From: Rhizobium sullae | GTDB lineage: Bacteria; Pseudomonadota; Alphaproteobacteria; Rhizobiales; Rhizobiaceae | Direction of reading: 5' to 3' | Length of the DNA stretch: 64,000 nt | Assembly (NCBI RefSeq): GCF_025200715.1 | Contig: NZ_CP104143.1 | Location: 2,707,501 to 2,771,500 of the forward strand | Shown: piece after piece, positions 36,536 through 44,937 of the stretch | Numbering within the stretch: position 1 is the first letter of the stretch | Layout of the letters: each line of letters opens with the position of its first letter | Program-made: the position numbers and the translations under genes | The notes under the pieces: generated by a model | What the model was told of the DNA's origin: nothing | What the model saw: only the letters and a program-made list of their open reading frames with translations | Database searches by the model: none

Positions 36536-37432
36536 ATGGGGGATAAAGTGCTTCGAACGTCTTGCGGTACGCTGCTTTTGGCGCTTCTTGCGGGTACGAG
36601 CGCCGCTCAGTCTGACTGTGGAACATCCGAATTTGATCGGACGCTACCTCGGGCAATTCGCGGCACTGTAACCTACACTGACCTAAATTTCGAATGGGCG
36701 TCAGACGTCGACCGGAAGGACGGAGCGAACTATGTCTGGCATTATATCAAGAATAGTCCGCAATCATCCCCGTTGAACTTCAACTGGAAAAAGGCCGGCT
36801 TAAGGCATCAATTTGTCAAACCGCTTCCACCTGGGGAAACTGCATGCACCCAATATCCCGTAGCTGAGCTCAACAACATCGACGATGATGCGCCAATCAC
36901 CTACGGAAACAATAATACCGTGCAGCGAGCTTCGATTTACGGGAAGAACGATGCTGGAATAGCTGCGGGGCAGCAGCGATACACTAGCAAAATTTCATCA
37001 TCGTATAGCGACGAGAGCGGGGTGAAGAGACATTTCGAAGTTTCATTTTTCTTCGATTCCGACGGCGCGTCGGTGACCAAGATGGGCCTAGCTGCCCCAG
37101 AAGATTTATATGTAGCTATAGCCAATGTCGGCGACTATTGGTCGGAATTAACCATCGATAGCCTGGCTGGAGCCGCTAAACAGCAAAAGGGAGAGGTCAA
37201 CTTTCAGACACTGCCTGCATTTGCTGCCGATAAAGGGGACGCCGGATCATTTTTCGCCGACTGGGAAAAAATCGGTTCTGAAGCGATTATCGTCAAAGGC
37301 TCTATCCAAGAATTTGGTGCTGGCAAATCAAGTGGAACGACAGGTCTTACAGAAATGGTTATTTTCGACGACCAAAAACAGCCTATTGCATCAACCTTTG
37401 TTGCACTGCCAGTTACCAAGTTCGCTCCATGA
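36536..37432 (+). CDS. Secreted protein of unknown function (298 aa)
   Basis: A 298-residue protein with an N-terminal signal peptide (LRTSCGTLLLALLAGTSAAQ) and a mature domain rich in Asn, Asp, Ser and Tyr without repeats. Two Cys, in QSDCGTSEF and GETACTQYP, could form a disulfide. Segments include DLNFEWASDVDRKDGANYVW and KRHFEVSFFFDSDGASVTKM. I recognise no family. Codon use is more AT-rich than in the core genes, which indicates transfer. The stop overlaps the next gene in ATGA, so the two are coupled. Confidence 0.65.
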   Translation: MGDKVLRTSCGTLLLALLAGTSAAQSDCGTSEFDRTLPRAIRGTVTYTDLNFEWASDVDRKDGANYVWHYIKNSPQSSPLNFNWKKAGLRHQFVKPLPPGETACTQYPVAELNNIDDDAPITYGNNNTVQRASIYGKNDAGIAAGQQRYTSKISSSYSDESGVKRHFEVSFFFDSDGASVTKMGLAAPEDLYVAIANVGDYWSELTIDSLAGAAKQQKGEVNFQTLPAFAADKGDAGSFFADWEKIGSEAIIVKGSIQEFGAGKSSGTTGLTEMVIFDDQKQPIASTFVALPVTKFAP

Positions 37433-37776
37433 CGACTAAAGATTTTGGCATCACAGCATGCCTATCGCTCGCGGCGGCTACTATGTCTTATCTTGGGCTA
37501 AATGTGCCCGAGGGATACGAAGCACTTCACTTGGTGAGTGCCGTTGCAATGGCTTCCGGCTATGTTTTTGGAAGAGATTTCCAGCATTCTCAACAATCTT
37601 ACCTGATTATAACGTGCGCTGTCATTTCGGCCATCTCCGTCACGGCTTATTATATTTCGATCAATTACGTTGGTGCGGGAATCCGGCTGACGATCTTGCT
37701 GTCGTTACTAGCGTTTTGTTCGTTCTGGCCTGCGAGCTATATTCTAGCGATTGCGCACAACAAGCCAGCAAAATAG
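37429..37776 (+). CDS. Small multi-helix membrane protein (115 aa) coupled to the secreted protein
   Basis: A 115-residue protein with about four hydrophobic stretches: FGITACLSLAAATMSYLGL, LHLVSAVAMASGYVFG, YLIITCAVISAISVTAYYIS and TILLSLLAFCSFWPASYILA. It overlaps the secreted-protein gene by four bases and is likely made in step with it. No family recognised. The pair may form a membrane-anchored complex, an immunity pair or an envelope sensor; this is speculation from layout. Confidence 0.6.
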   Translation: MTTKDFGITACLSLAAATMSYLGLNVPEGYEALHLVSAVAMASGYVFGRDFQHSQQSYLIITCAVISAISVTAYYISINYVGAGIRLTILLSLLAFCSFWPASYILAIAHNKPAK

Positions 37777-37942
37777 GCTCCAGAATGGGTTTCCGTCGCG
37801 GTCGTTGGTTGCCTGAGGATGGGCGACTGGCGCTTTCCGCGATTGAGATTTCCATAATGTTATTATGAGGCGAGGACGGCACACGCTGAAGACGTAGGAA
37901 GAATCATGATACCGTGGGTCAAAGTCATTTTTTAGGTGCCAC

Positions 37943-39682
37943 GTGATCGACTTGCCTCCATACGATGCTCTTGCCCTCTCCCTCCACCACAGCCCAGGCG
38001 TTCATGCGATTTTGGTCGGCTCTGGACTTTCGCGCGCAGCTGGAATCCCAACCGGCTGGGAAATCACCCTCGACCTAATCCGGCGTTTGGCGGCGCTCGA
38101 TGGCATAACCAAGCATGATGAATGGGCGAAGTGGTATCGCGACAAATACACCAGAGAACCGAATTATTCGGAGATTCTCGATGCGTTGGCTTCAACACCT
38201 GCTGAGCGCCGTGCGATCCTCCATAGTTACATCAATGCTCCGGAAGGAGATGATACGCGCAGGCCGACGAAGGCACATCATGCGATCGCCCAACTGGTAG
38301 TTTCCGGCGCAGTGCGGGTGATTGTCACGACAAACTTCGACAGGTTGATTGAGAATGCCCTCCGCGAAGCTGGAATCGAGCCCACAGTGATCGCCAGCGA
38401 TGACGCGATCGCTGGTGCGACGCCCTTGGTCCACGCGGAATGCACAGTGATCAAGGTCCATGGCGACTATCTCGATGCGCGAATTAAGAATACGGACGCG
38501 GAGTTGGCGGGCTATTCGCCGGCGATGAATGCCCTTTTAGACCAAGTTTTCGACCAGTTCGGTCTGCTTGCAGTCGGATGGTCGGGCGAATGGGACACGG
38601 CGTTGCGATCAGCCATCCTACGCGCGCCTTCACGGCGATATCCGTTCTACTGGGCGGCGCGCGGCGATGTGCGCGGGCTCGCGCAGGACATGCTAAATCA
38701 GCGTGGCGGCCGGAGCTTCCCGATCGCTGACGCTGATAGCTTCTTCGTAAAGCTGAACGAGACGCTTGAGGCCCTCAAGGCGGCATCTCGCCCGCACCCG
38801 CAGAGTGTCGAAATGGCTGTCGCCTTGGCTAAGCGCTACTGCCGAGACGATCAATTCGCAATGGAATGGGCGGAGTTCCTTCATGCCGAGGTCGAGAGCG
38901 TACGAAAATACGTTTCTGGCCCAGATTATCCGACCGCCAATCCGACAAGCGAGACGCTAAACAGTATCGTCGCTACATTCATGGTGCGTACAGAGGTGTT
39001 GCGACGCGCGTGTTTGATCTGTGGACGGTGGGGAACCACTGAAGCTAACAGAGCGGTGGTCCGATCAATTCAGTCCCTGAGCTTCGCTGCAGAATCTCAG
39101 GGCGGATACACATGGTACATCAACCTACGCGAATTCGGCGCGAGCATCGTCTTCTATTGGAACTTAGCTGGTCTCATTGACCGAGAGGATTGGAAAGCAA
39201 TTAACGGCTTGCAAAGCGCTGAAATTAAAGCCGACGGGCGCAATGCGAAGCTCGTGAGCGTCTTGCCATTCCTATCCAACAGCATGGACTGGAAAATCCT
39301 GCCAGGCGTGGAACAAAACCGGACACCCGTCAGCGCTTATCTCGCCAGGCAATTCGTTGTGGAAGCAAGAGACATTGCCCTCGCGGAATCCCGAGCTGAA
39401 GAATTATTTGACCGAACCGAAATCTCAATCTGCTTGGGATTCGCCCATGACCGGAATGAAGCAATGAAGACGTCGGGCATTCACTTCTGGACGCCCACGG
39501 GCCGGTTTATTTGGAGGAGGAGCGGTGAGGCATTTGAAACTGAGTTGAAGCGGATCGACGGTCTCACGGACACGGATCCCTTCTTCAAAGCAGGTATGTT
39601 GGGCGGAAGCAAAGCGAGCGCGGCACCCACACTGCAAGCCGTTCGTGAATTTCGTCAACGCATCGGCAATAACTACTGGTGA
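37943..39682 (+). CDS. SIR2-like domain protein, candidate NAD-dependent defence effector
   Basis: A 579-residue protein. The N-terminal 270 residues form a SIR2-like Rossmann domain: ILVGSGLSRAAGIPTGWEI (nucleotide-binding loop), VRVIVTTNFDRLIENAL and TVIKVHGDYLDARI with the catalytic-type His in HGD, then LLAVGWSGEWDTALR. The C-terminal 300 residues are not recognised and may sense a trigger. SIR2 domains of this kind deplete NAD in several anti-phage systems. The start is GTG 37943 behind AGGTG. A terminator follows at about 100 bp. It lies beside the left side of the Mu-like prophage. Confidence 0.85.
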   Translation: MIDLPPYDALALSLHHSPGVHAILVGSGLSRAAGIPTGWEITLDLIRRLAALDGITKHDEWAKWYRDKYTREPNYSEILDALASTPAERRAILHSYINAPEGDDTRRPTKAHHAIAQLVVSGAVRVIVTTNFDRLIENALREAGIEPTVIASDDAIAGATPLVHAECTVIKVHGDYLDARIKNTDAELAGYSPAMNALLDQVFDQFGLLAVGWSGEWDTALRSAILRAPSRRYPFYWAARGDVRGLAQDMLNQRGGRSFPIADADSFFVKLNETLEALKAASRPHPQSVEMAVALAKRYCRDDQFAMEWAEFLHAEVESVRKYVSGPDYPTANPTSETLNSIVATFMVRTEVLRRACLICGRWGTTEANRAVVRSIQSLSFAAESQGGYTWYINLREFGASIVFYWNLAGLIDREDWKAINGLQSAEIKADGRNAKLVSVLPFLSNSMDWKILPGVEQNRTPVSAYLARQFVVEARDIALAESRAEELFDRTEISICLGFAHDRNEAMKTSGIHFWTPTGRFIWRRSGEAFETELKRIDGLTDTDPFFKAGMLGGSKASAAPTLQAVREFRQRIGNNYW

Positions 39683-39717
39683 AAGCCGAAAATCGCGTTG
39701 AATTAAAGTGCGTGTGG

Positions 39718-39737
39718 CCTTAAGTTCAATCTTAAGG
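39718..39737. repeat. Inverted repeat CCTTAAG / CTTAAGG
   Basis: Perfect 7-bp arms with a 6-base loop (TTCAAT), 35 bp after the SIR2-like gene. No T-run follows. It could be an operator, part of a recombination end or a weak hairpin; no function can be assigned. Confidence 0.4.
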
Positions 39738-39783
39738 TTAGGGACGGACGCATATAATGTAATCTATAGTTTAGTAATATCTC

Positions 39784-39810
39784 AAGCGCCGCCTCTTTAG
39801 CGGCGCTTTT
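39784..39810 (+). terminator. Rho-independent terminator after the SIR2-like gene
   Basis: A perfect 9-bp stem AAGCGCCGC / GCGGCGCTT with a 7-base loop is followed by T residues on the plus strand. It closes the SIR2-like transcript about 100 bp after its stop and just before the prophage repressor gene. Confidence 0.85.
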
Positions 39811-39911
39811 CGGTTCCGGAGGTTGGCTCCGCGGCCGCCGATCAATGACATCTCAAGAATCGTCGCCGTGCTTCCAGCGCGAGCGGTTCTTTGCGCGCTA
39901 CAGCTAGACAA

Positions 39912-40436
39912 TCATGAAGCCGAGCGTTTGCCGGTGCCGGGCTTGCTCGTTGCCTCTTCGAGCCGCTTTCGTAGTTTGTTTTCGACCCATGGAAGGAGGG
40001 ATGACACCTCATCCTGATCGCGAATGTCATCAGCCTTTTTGATCAGATCGTTGTAGAGATTTCCGGCCTCCACCGCGACCTTTTCCGCCGCTATGCGAAT
40101 ACCGGTGGCACGATGAACCGCTGTGACAATACCCGCCAAACGGTCCAGCAATTTCGTATCGAATGATGCGGTTGGCGCCGGCGCGGCCGACGGGTCATCG
40201 AACATTTCGCCCTCGCCCGTGACGATCCAGTTCACGTTTACCCCGTAGCGCTGACGATAAAGTGCCAGGACGTCGCCGTCCGGTGTTCTTTCACCGCGCT
40301 CATAGTGCGCAAGCGCGCTTTTACTAACGCCGATGGCCGAGGCCAAGACATCACGATCCTCTATTTTCAGCGTGTTCCGCAGCTCTCTTAAGCGGCGGCC
40401 CATTGGCGTTTTTGGTTCAACTTCCGGCCTAGCCAA
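39912..40436 (-). CDS. Prophage repressor (Mu c-like; HTH_XRE-type)
   Basis: A 174-residue protein with a Cro/CI-type helix-turn-helix at about residues 14-70 (ASAIGVSKSALAHYERGERT) followed by VNWIVTGEGEMF, typical of phage repressors. The C-terminal half is helical and has no peptidase Ser/Lys dyad, so RecA-type self-cleavage is unlikely. It is transcribed away from the early genes, as is the repressor of Mu-like phages, and should maintain lysogeny. Confidence 0.85.
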   Translation of the reverse strand: MARPEVEPKTPMGRRLRELRNTLKIEDRDVLASAIGVSKSALAHYERGERTPDGDVLALYRQRYGVNVNWIVTGEGEMFDDPSAAPAPTASFDTKLLDRLAGIVTAVHRATGIRIAAEKVAVEAGNLYNDLIKKADDIRDQDEVSSLLPWVENKLRKRLEEATSKPGTGKRSAS

Positions 40437-40547
40437 TTAGTCACACATAAAATCACATCTGGCCTTTACAAAAATCCAAACGTAATTTAACCCTATCTAA
40501 GTCGCCTGATTTGATCGACGACATTTGCACATGAACGACACACAAAA

Positions 40548-40569
40548 AGCGGATGCGCCAACATCCGCT
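40548..40569 (-). terminator. Hairpin in the ner leader; terminator-like on the minus strand
   Basis: A perfect 8-bp stem AGCGGATG / CATCCGCT with a 6-base loop. On the minus strand it is followed by TTTTTG, like a terminator facing the repressor gene. On the plus strand it lies directly in front of the ner ribosome site (GAGGAG) and could influence translation. Confidence 0.6.
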
Positions 40570-40585
40570 CCTTGAGGAGTAAGAA

Positions 40586-40870
40586 ATGACAAAAGCCCCG
40601 ACGTGGGACCGTCATTCCATTCTCGCCGAGCTTCGTCGCAGGGGAATGACCCTGGCGGGGCTCGCCGAGATGAAGGAGCTAAGTAAGAGCGGCTTCCGTA
40701 ACATCTGGACCCGCCCCAATTCTCGCGTTGAACAAGCTATTTCAGACTTCCTTGGTGTGGAAGTCGAGAAGCTCTTTCCCGACCGTTATCCGAAGCGCCG
40801 CTCCCACATACTCGCCTCGGATTATCTGTCCCCGTCCAGCAACGGCACTCCAACTAGGAGTGCTGCATAG
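40586..40870 (+). CDS. ner: Ner-like early transcriptional regulator
   Basis: A 94-residue DNA-binding protein of the Mu Ner/Nlp type, with WDRHSILAELRRRGMTLAGL, a helix-turn-helix around GLAEMKELSKSGFRNIW, then AISDFLGVEVEKLFPDRYPK, the usual Ner ending. In Mu, Ner represses early and repressor promoters. It is the first rightward gene, divergent from the repressor, with GAGGAG eight bases upstream of the start. Confidence 0.88.
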   Translation: MTKAPTWDRHSILAELRRRGMTLAGLAEMKELSKSGFRNIWTRPNSRVEQAISDFLGVEVEKLFPDRYPKRRSHILASDYLSPSSNGTPTRSAA

Positions 40871-41042
40871 ATGCGGACGGGCGGGAATAGCTGCTCTAGC
40901 CTTTGCCATCTGCGCCACCTCATACGAGGTGCTCAGCAAAGCGGCAACACACCCTTCGACGATGGTCCGCTCCGGCTGGCAGCGACCGATCCCGCCCGCT
41001 CCACCTTTCCACAATCGCCGAACTTTCCGAGTCTCGCAATGA
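40860..41042 (+). CDS. Possible small early membrane protein (60 aa)
   Basis: A GTG-started frame overlapping the ner 3' end by 11 bases, with a hydrophobic helix (GRAGIAALAFAICATSYEVL) and a Pro-rich tail. Its stop overlaps the start of the next small frame in ATGA, which supports translation. A competing longer frame at 40871-41206 covers the same DNA, so only one of the two readings can be right over this segment. Confidence 0.35.
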   Translation: MLHRCGRAGIAALAFAICATSYEVLSKAATHPSTMVRSGWQRPIPPAPPFHNRRTFRVSQ

Positions 41043-41206
41043 CGAAACGCGCCGGCAAAATCGACACGCGCAATCCGTTCATTCCCTCACACTCCCGCCT
41101 CACTATTGCTGCCGATCTTCTCCTGGTTCTCGTCGTGCTCTCGATGACACTGGTCGCGGTCTCGGCACGCGTAGCTCAGCAGCTCATAGGGTCTAGTACA
41201 TGGTAA
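41039..41206 (+). CDS. Small single-helix phage protein (55 aa)
   Basis: Encodes MTKRAGKIDTRNPFIPSHSR followed by a membrane helix (LLLVLVVLSMTLVAVSARV). The frame is open back to an ATG at 40871, directly after the ner stop, so a 111-residue product is an alternative. Its stop overlaps the next gene by seven bases. Function unknown. Confidence 0.5.
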   Translation: MTKRAGKIDTRNPFIPSHSRLTIAADLLLVLVVLSMTLVAVSARVAQQLIGSSTW

Positions 41207-41553
41207 ATCCCTACTCCGAAGAAGAACGCCTCCAAGCCATGATGGCAGCCGTTTTTGGCTCTGTCCGGCAGCATTTCTCCCATCTGGCAGTCCGCGACGT
41301 CATCGACCCGCCTCACCGCTGGTTCGATGCCGCCCTCGCCCGTCAGATCGCGACCTACATTCTTGTCGTCGAGTTCGATATCCCCAGGCGCCGCGTCGCA
41401 ATGATGCAAATGCGCGGCCGAACCCAGATCCTCATGGCGGTCCGCACGGTCGATGAACGGCTTCAGGACCCTCCATTCAAGCGCGCGTACGATCAGATGG
41501 CTGCGCGCGCCAAAGACATGCTCATGCAGGAAATTAAGAGGGCGGCAGCATAA
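41200..41553 (+). CDS. DnaA domain-IV-like HTH protein
   Basis: A 117-residue protein whose central part, RQIATYILVVEFDIPRRRVA and RGRTQILMAVRTVDERLQD, resembles the DNA-binding domain IV of DnaA, with spacing like the DnaA signature. The AAA+ part is absent. Such proteins recur in early regions of alphaproteobacterial Mu-like phages; a role in binding phage or host DNA is inferred. ATG 41200 overlaps the preceding frame. Confidence 0.7.
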   Translation: MVNPYSEEERLQAMMAAVFGSVRQHFSHLAVRDVIDPPHRWFDAALARQIATYILVVEFDIPRRRVAMMQMRGRTQILMAVRTVDERLQDPPFKRAYDQMAARAKDMLMQEIKRAAA

Positions 41554-42401
41554 TGGCCGAGTTTAAGCGTCTCAAAATTTCAGACATCTTTGTCCCTGAA
41601 CGCCTACGGGCCGTCGAAGAAGAACATGCGCTTGCCATCGCTCAGTCGATGGTGGAGCACGGCCAGATCAATCCCATCACCGTGCGCAGGACACCTGCGA
41701 AAGGTAAGGGCGCCACGCCATACACCGTCGTCGCAGGCGCTCATCGCCTTCGTGCCGCAGAGATCAATGACGACGCCGAGATCGATACAATCGTCGTCGA
41801 TGCCGACCAGGCTGAAGGCCAGTTGATCGAGATCACTGAAAACCTCTTCCGCAATGAGCTGTCCGTCATCGACCGCGCCATCTTCGTGGCCACATACAGG
41901 GATGTTTGGGAAAAGGCCCACGGCAAGATCGAGGCTGGCAGACCGGGAAATCGCGCAAACCTTGCGCAATTGTTTGAGGGCGAGCGAGGCACAGGTTTTA
42001 CGAGCCATGTAGCCGATCGCCTCGGCCTGTCGCGCAGGTCCGTCGAATACCTCAACAAGATCGCACAGAACCTGCACACGGACCTACGCATCGCAGTTCG
42101 CGGCACTTCCGTCGCCGATAACCAATCTGCCCTGCTTGGCCTCGCCAAGATGGAACCGAAGAAGCAGCGCCAGGTGGCGATCGCATTTAAGGCCGAGGGT
42201 GACCTTAAGAAGGCGCTTAATCTTGTCGAACCCGCACCGCGCCCTGCGTCGAACGCGGCGGCCCAGCAGGCGGCGCTGCTCTCCAAGCTTGTCGCCGCCT
42301 GGGAAGACGCAAGCGAAGACACCCGCGATCAATTCCTGCAGCACATTGGTCTGGCCGGCGACCCGCTCATGACCGAGATCGCAGAGGAGGCCGCTGCGTG
42401 A
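41553..42401 (+). CDS. ParB-like partition/nuclease-domain protein
   Basis: A 282-residue protein. The N-terminal ParB/Srx domain has SMVEHGQINPITVRR, the nucleotide-binding box GAHRLRAAEIND and ITENLFRNELSVIDRAIFVA; a helix-turn-helix follows (VADRLGLSRRSVEYLNKIAQ). The C-terminal third is a helical tail. Its start overlaps the previous stop by one base (TAATG). In the phage it may bind DNA ends or promoters; no ParA is encoded near it. Confidence 0.85.
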   Translation: MAEFKRLKISDIFVPERLRAVEEEHALAIAQSMVEHGQINPITVRRTPAKGKGATPYTVVAGAHRLRAAEINDDAEIDTIVVDADQAEGQLIEITENLFRNELSVIDRAIFVATYRDVWEKAHGKIEAGRPGNRANLAQLFEGERGTGFTSHVADRLGLSRRSVEYLNKIAQNLHTDLRIAVRGTSVADNQSALLGLAKMEPKKQRQVAIAFKAEGDLKKALNLVEPAPRPASNAAAQQAALLSKLVAAWEDASEDTRDQFLQHIGLAGDPLMTEIAEEAAA

Positions 42402-42859
42402 GCAAGCACCCTGGTCAACTCGACTTCTGGCTGGAACCACTGTTTCCTGTCCGCGCGCCATCTGCAACGCTCGACCTTTCACGGTTCCGTTCAAAGCTGA
42501 AACGGGCGATGGCTCAGGCAATTCGAGAATGCCCACATGGCCGGGAGGTGATTGCCGCCCGCATGGCCCAATATCTCGGCCTGCCAAACCTCTCGCGCGC
42601 GACGCTCGACGCATACACGGCCGAGAGCAAGGAAACCCACGACGTCAGCCTGGTCCGCTTCAAGGCCTTCGTTCGCGCCACAGGCGCCAACTGGCTTTGG
42701 GACATGGTCGTCTCCGAAGATGGTCTCATCGTTCTCGAAGGCGATGAAGCGCGCCTCGCCGAAATTGCCCGCCTTCAGCAAGAGCAGGCGAAAGTGGCGG
42801 CGGAGCTAAAGATACTGCGTTCCCTTCCCGTCAACATCAAGCGCAGGGGCAGATCATGA
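42398..42859 (+). CDS. Phage early protein of unknown function (153 aa)
   Basis: A 153-residue protein between the ParB-like and transposase genes, with four-base overlaps on both sides (GTGA, ATGA). It has a helical part that may bind DNA (IAARMAQYLGLPNLSRATLD, FKAFVRATGANWLWDMV) and a C-terminal coiled coil (EARLAEIARLQQEQAKVAAE). The segment resembles a repressor-like HTH with dimerising tail; no family assigned. Confidence 0.7.
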   Translation: MSKHPGQLDFWLEPLFPVRAPSATLDLSRFRSKLKRAMAQAIRECPHGREVIAARMAQYLGLPNLSRATLDAYTAESKETHDVSLVRFKAFVRATGANWLWDMVVSEDGLIVLEGDEARLAEIARLQQEQAKVAAELKILRSLPVNIKRRGRS

Positions 42860-44901
42860 AAGAGTTCTTCACCGTCGCCGAGCTGGCCGCAGCAAATCTG
42901 CCCGATCTTCCGAGGGCGGAGAAGAGCTTGGACAATTTTGCACGTGCCAGATGGCGCGGTGATGATCAGCTCGCCCGCAAGGCGCCCGGCAAGACGAAGC
43001 CGGTTTGGGAATATCACTATTCGTTGTTGCCGCCATCCGCCCAAACCCGGCTGGTGATCGTGCATGACACGCCAGCCAATGATCGAGATGATGCCAGCGC
43101 CGTGCGAAAAGCCGCCCTGTGGGCGCGCTATGAAGGGCTTTCACACGAGCATAAGGCCATTTGTGAATGGCGCTTGAATACCATTGTTGAGGTCGAGAGC
43201 CTTGAGCGTGTGGGCGTCACTTCGTCAGCCGCCATAGCGATCGCTACGAAGAAGGCTGGTTGCAGCAAGTCTGCATATTACGAGTGGCGGGAAATGTTGC
43301 TCGGCACCAATCGCGAAGATTGGCTCGCTGCGCTGGCGCCTTCCTTCCGCACCGAGGGCGCTCGTGCCGACTGCGACGAACGAGCCTGGGACTATCTCAA
43401 ATCGGATTATTTGCGCCCCGAGGCGCCGGCCTTTTCGGAGTGCTACCGCCGCATGGCCGCCACCGCGGCAAAGCACGGTTGGGCGCCCATCGCCGCCGAG
43501 CGCACCCTGCGCCGCCGCCTGAACGCAACGGTCTCGAAAGCAGTCCAGACGCTCGCCCGCAAAGGCAGGGAAACTGCCAAGAAGCTTTACCCTGCGCAGC
43601 GACGACTGCGCCAGCACCTCCACGCCATGCAGATGGTCAACATGGACGGGCACAAGCTGGACGTCTTTGTGAAGGTGCCCTGGTCAGAAAAGCCGGTCCG
43701 CATGTTCCTGCTCGGTATTCAGGATCTCTATTCCGGCAAGATTGTCGGCTGGCGCCTCTCCGACAGCGAAAACAAGGAAACCGTGCGCCTGGTGATCGGC
43801 GACATGGTCGAGAACTTCGGCGTTCCTGATGCCATGTTTCTCGACAATGGCCGCGCCTTCGCTTCGAAGTGGATTTCCGGTGGCGTTGCCAACCGCTTCC
43901 GTTTCAAGGTCCGCGACGAGGATCCGCAGGGCTTGCTGGTTACCCTCGGGGTCGAGCTGCATTGGACAACGCCCTATTCTGGCCAGTCGAAGCCGATCGA
44001 ACGCGCCTGGCGCGATCTCGCCGAGAAGATTGCGAAGCATCCCTTTTGTGCTGGCGCCTATGTCGGCAACAAGCCGGACGCGAAACCGGAGAACTATGGA
44101 TCGCGCGCCATTCCACTCGATGGCTTCCGCGCTCACGTCTCCGCGCAGATTGCGGCCCACAATGCTCAGCTTGGCCGCACCGGTGGCGACTGCAAAGGTC
44201 GAAGCTTCGACCAAACCTTTGCTGACAGCATGGGCCTCGACAGCACCATTGTCCGCTGGCCGACCGCTGCACAAAAATCGCTCTGGCTTCTCGCCTCGGA
44301 GGTTATTCGAGCCAAGAAGGGCAGCGGCGAGATCCACTTCCAAGGCAATCGATATTGGAGCCGCGAACTGAACCAGTTTGCCGGCCAGAAGGTGACGATC
44401 CGCTTTGATCCCGACAACCTTCACCAGGTCGTCAAAGTCTACGACCTAAGCAACGTCCTGATATGCGACGCCGATTGCATTGAGGATGCCGGCTTCAACG
44501 ATCAAGAGGCAGCACGTCATCACGCGCGAAAGCGACGCGACTATGCGAAGGCCGTCACAGCCGAGCGCGACGCTCACGCTGCCCTATCAGCCAGCCAGTT
44601 GTCTGACCTCTATTACAAGGGCGACGTTGCCGAACCGGCCCCGAAACCCGAACCAATCCGCCCGCGCGTCACGCGGCTTGCGACCGCCGCAGCGGTCGCG
44701 CTCAAACCAGCAGCGGCGATCTCCGAAGACGAGGTGGAGGACACATTCTCGAAGGCACTCGCACGGATCTCCGGCGGCGCCTCGATCATCGAATTTCCGC
44801 AAGGAAATACCCCGACAGGTACTGCGTCCGGGGCCAATGAGCCGAAACGTGCAGCGTACGGTTCCAGAAAAAAGAAGGGCGGGGAAAACCCCGCCCGATA
44901 A
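42856..44901 (+). CDS. Mu-type transposase A (DDE recombinase)
   Basis: A 681-residue homologue of MuA. The N-terminus carries the Mu-type DNA-binding segments (EFFTVAELAAANLPDLPRAE, KPVWEYHYSLLP). The DDE catalytic triad is visible as Asp264 in VNMDGHKLDV, Asp330 in MFLDNGRAF and Glu382 in SKPIERAWRD, with spacing close to MuA. A beta-barrel (FAGQKVTIRFDPDNLHQV) and a basic C-terminal tail follow. It catalyses integration and replicative transposition of the phage with MuB. All key residues are intact. Confidence 0.96.
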   Translation: MKEFFTVAELAAANLPDLPRAEKSLDNFARARWRGDDQLARKAPGKTKPVWEYHYSLLPPSAQTRLVIVHDTPANDRDDASAVRKAALWARYEGLSHEHKAICEWRLNTIVEVESLERVGVTSSAAIAIATKKAGCSKSAYYEWREMLLGTNREDWLAALAPSFRTEGARADCDERAWDYLKSDYLRPEAPAFSECYRRMAATAAKHGWAPIAAERTLRRRLNATVSKAVQTLARKGRETAKKLYPAQRRLRQHLHAMQMVNMDGHKLDVFVKVPWSEKPVRMFLLGIQDLYSGKIVGWRLSDSENKETVRLVIGDMVENFGVPDAMFLDNGRAFASKWISGGVANRFRFKVRDEDPQGLLVTLGVELHWTTPYSGQSKPIERAWRDLAEKIAKHPFCAGAYVGNKPDAKPENYGSRAIPLDGFRAHVSAQIAAHNAQLGRTGGDCKGRSFDQTFADSMGLDSTIVRWPTAAQKSLWLLASEVIRAKKGSGEIHFQGNRYWSRELNQFAGQKVTIRFDPDNLHQVVKVYDLSNVLICDADCIEDAGFNDQEAARHHARKRRDYAKAVTAERDAHAALSASQLSDLYYKGDVAEPAPKPEPIRPRVTRLATAAAVALKPAAAISEDEVEDTFSKALARISGGASIIEFPQGNTPTGTASGANEPKRAAYGSRKKKGGENPAR

Positions 44902-44937
44902 TCGGCCAATGGCCTACAAAAGCAGGAACCCACTATC

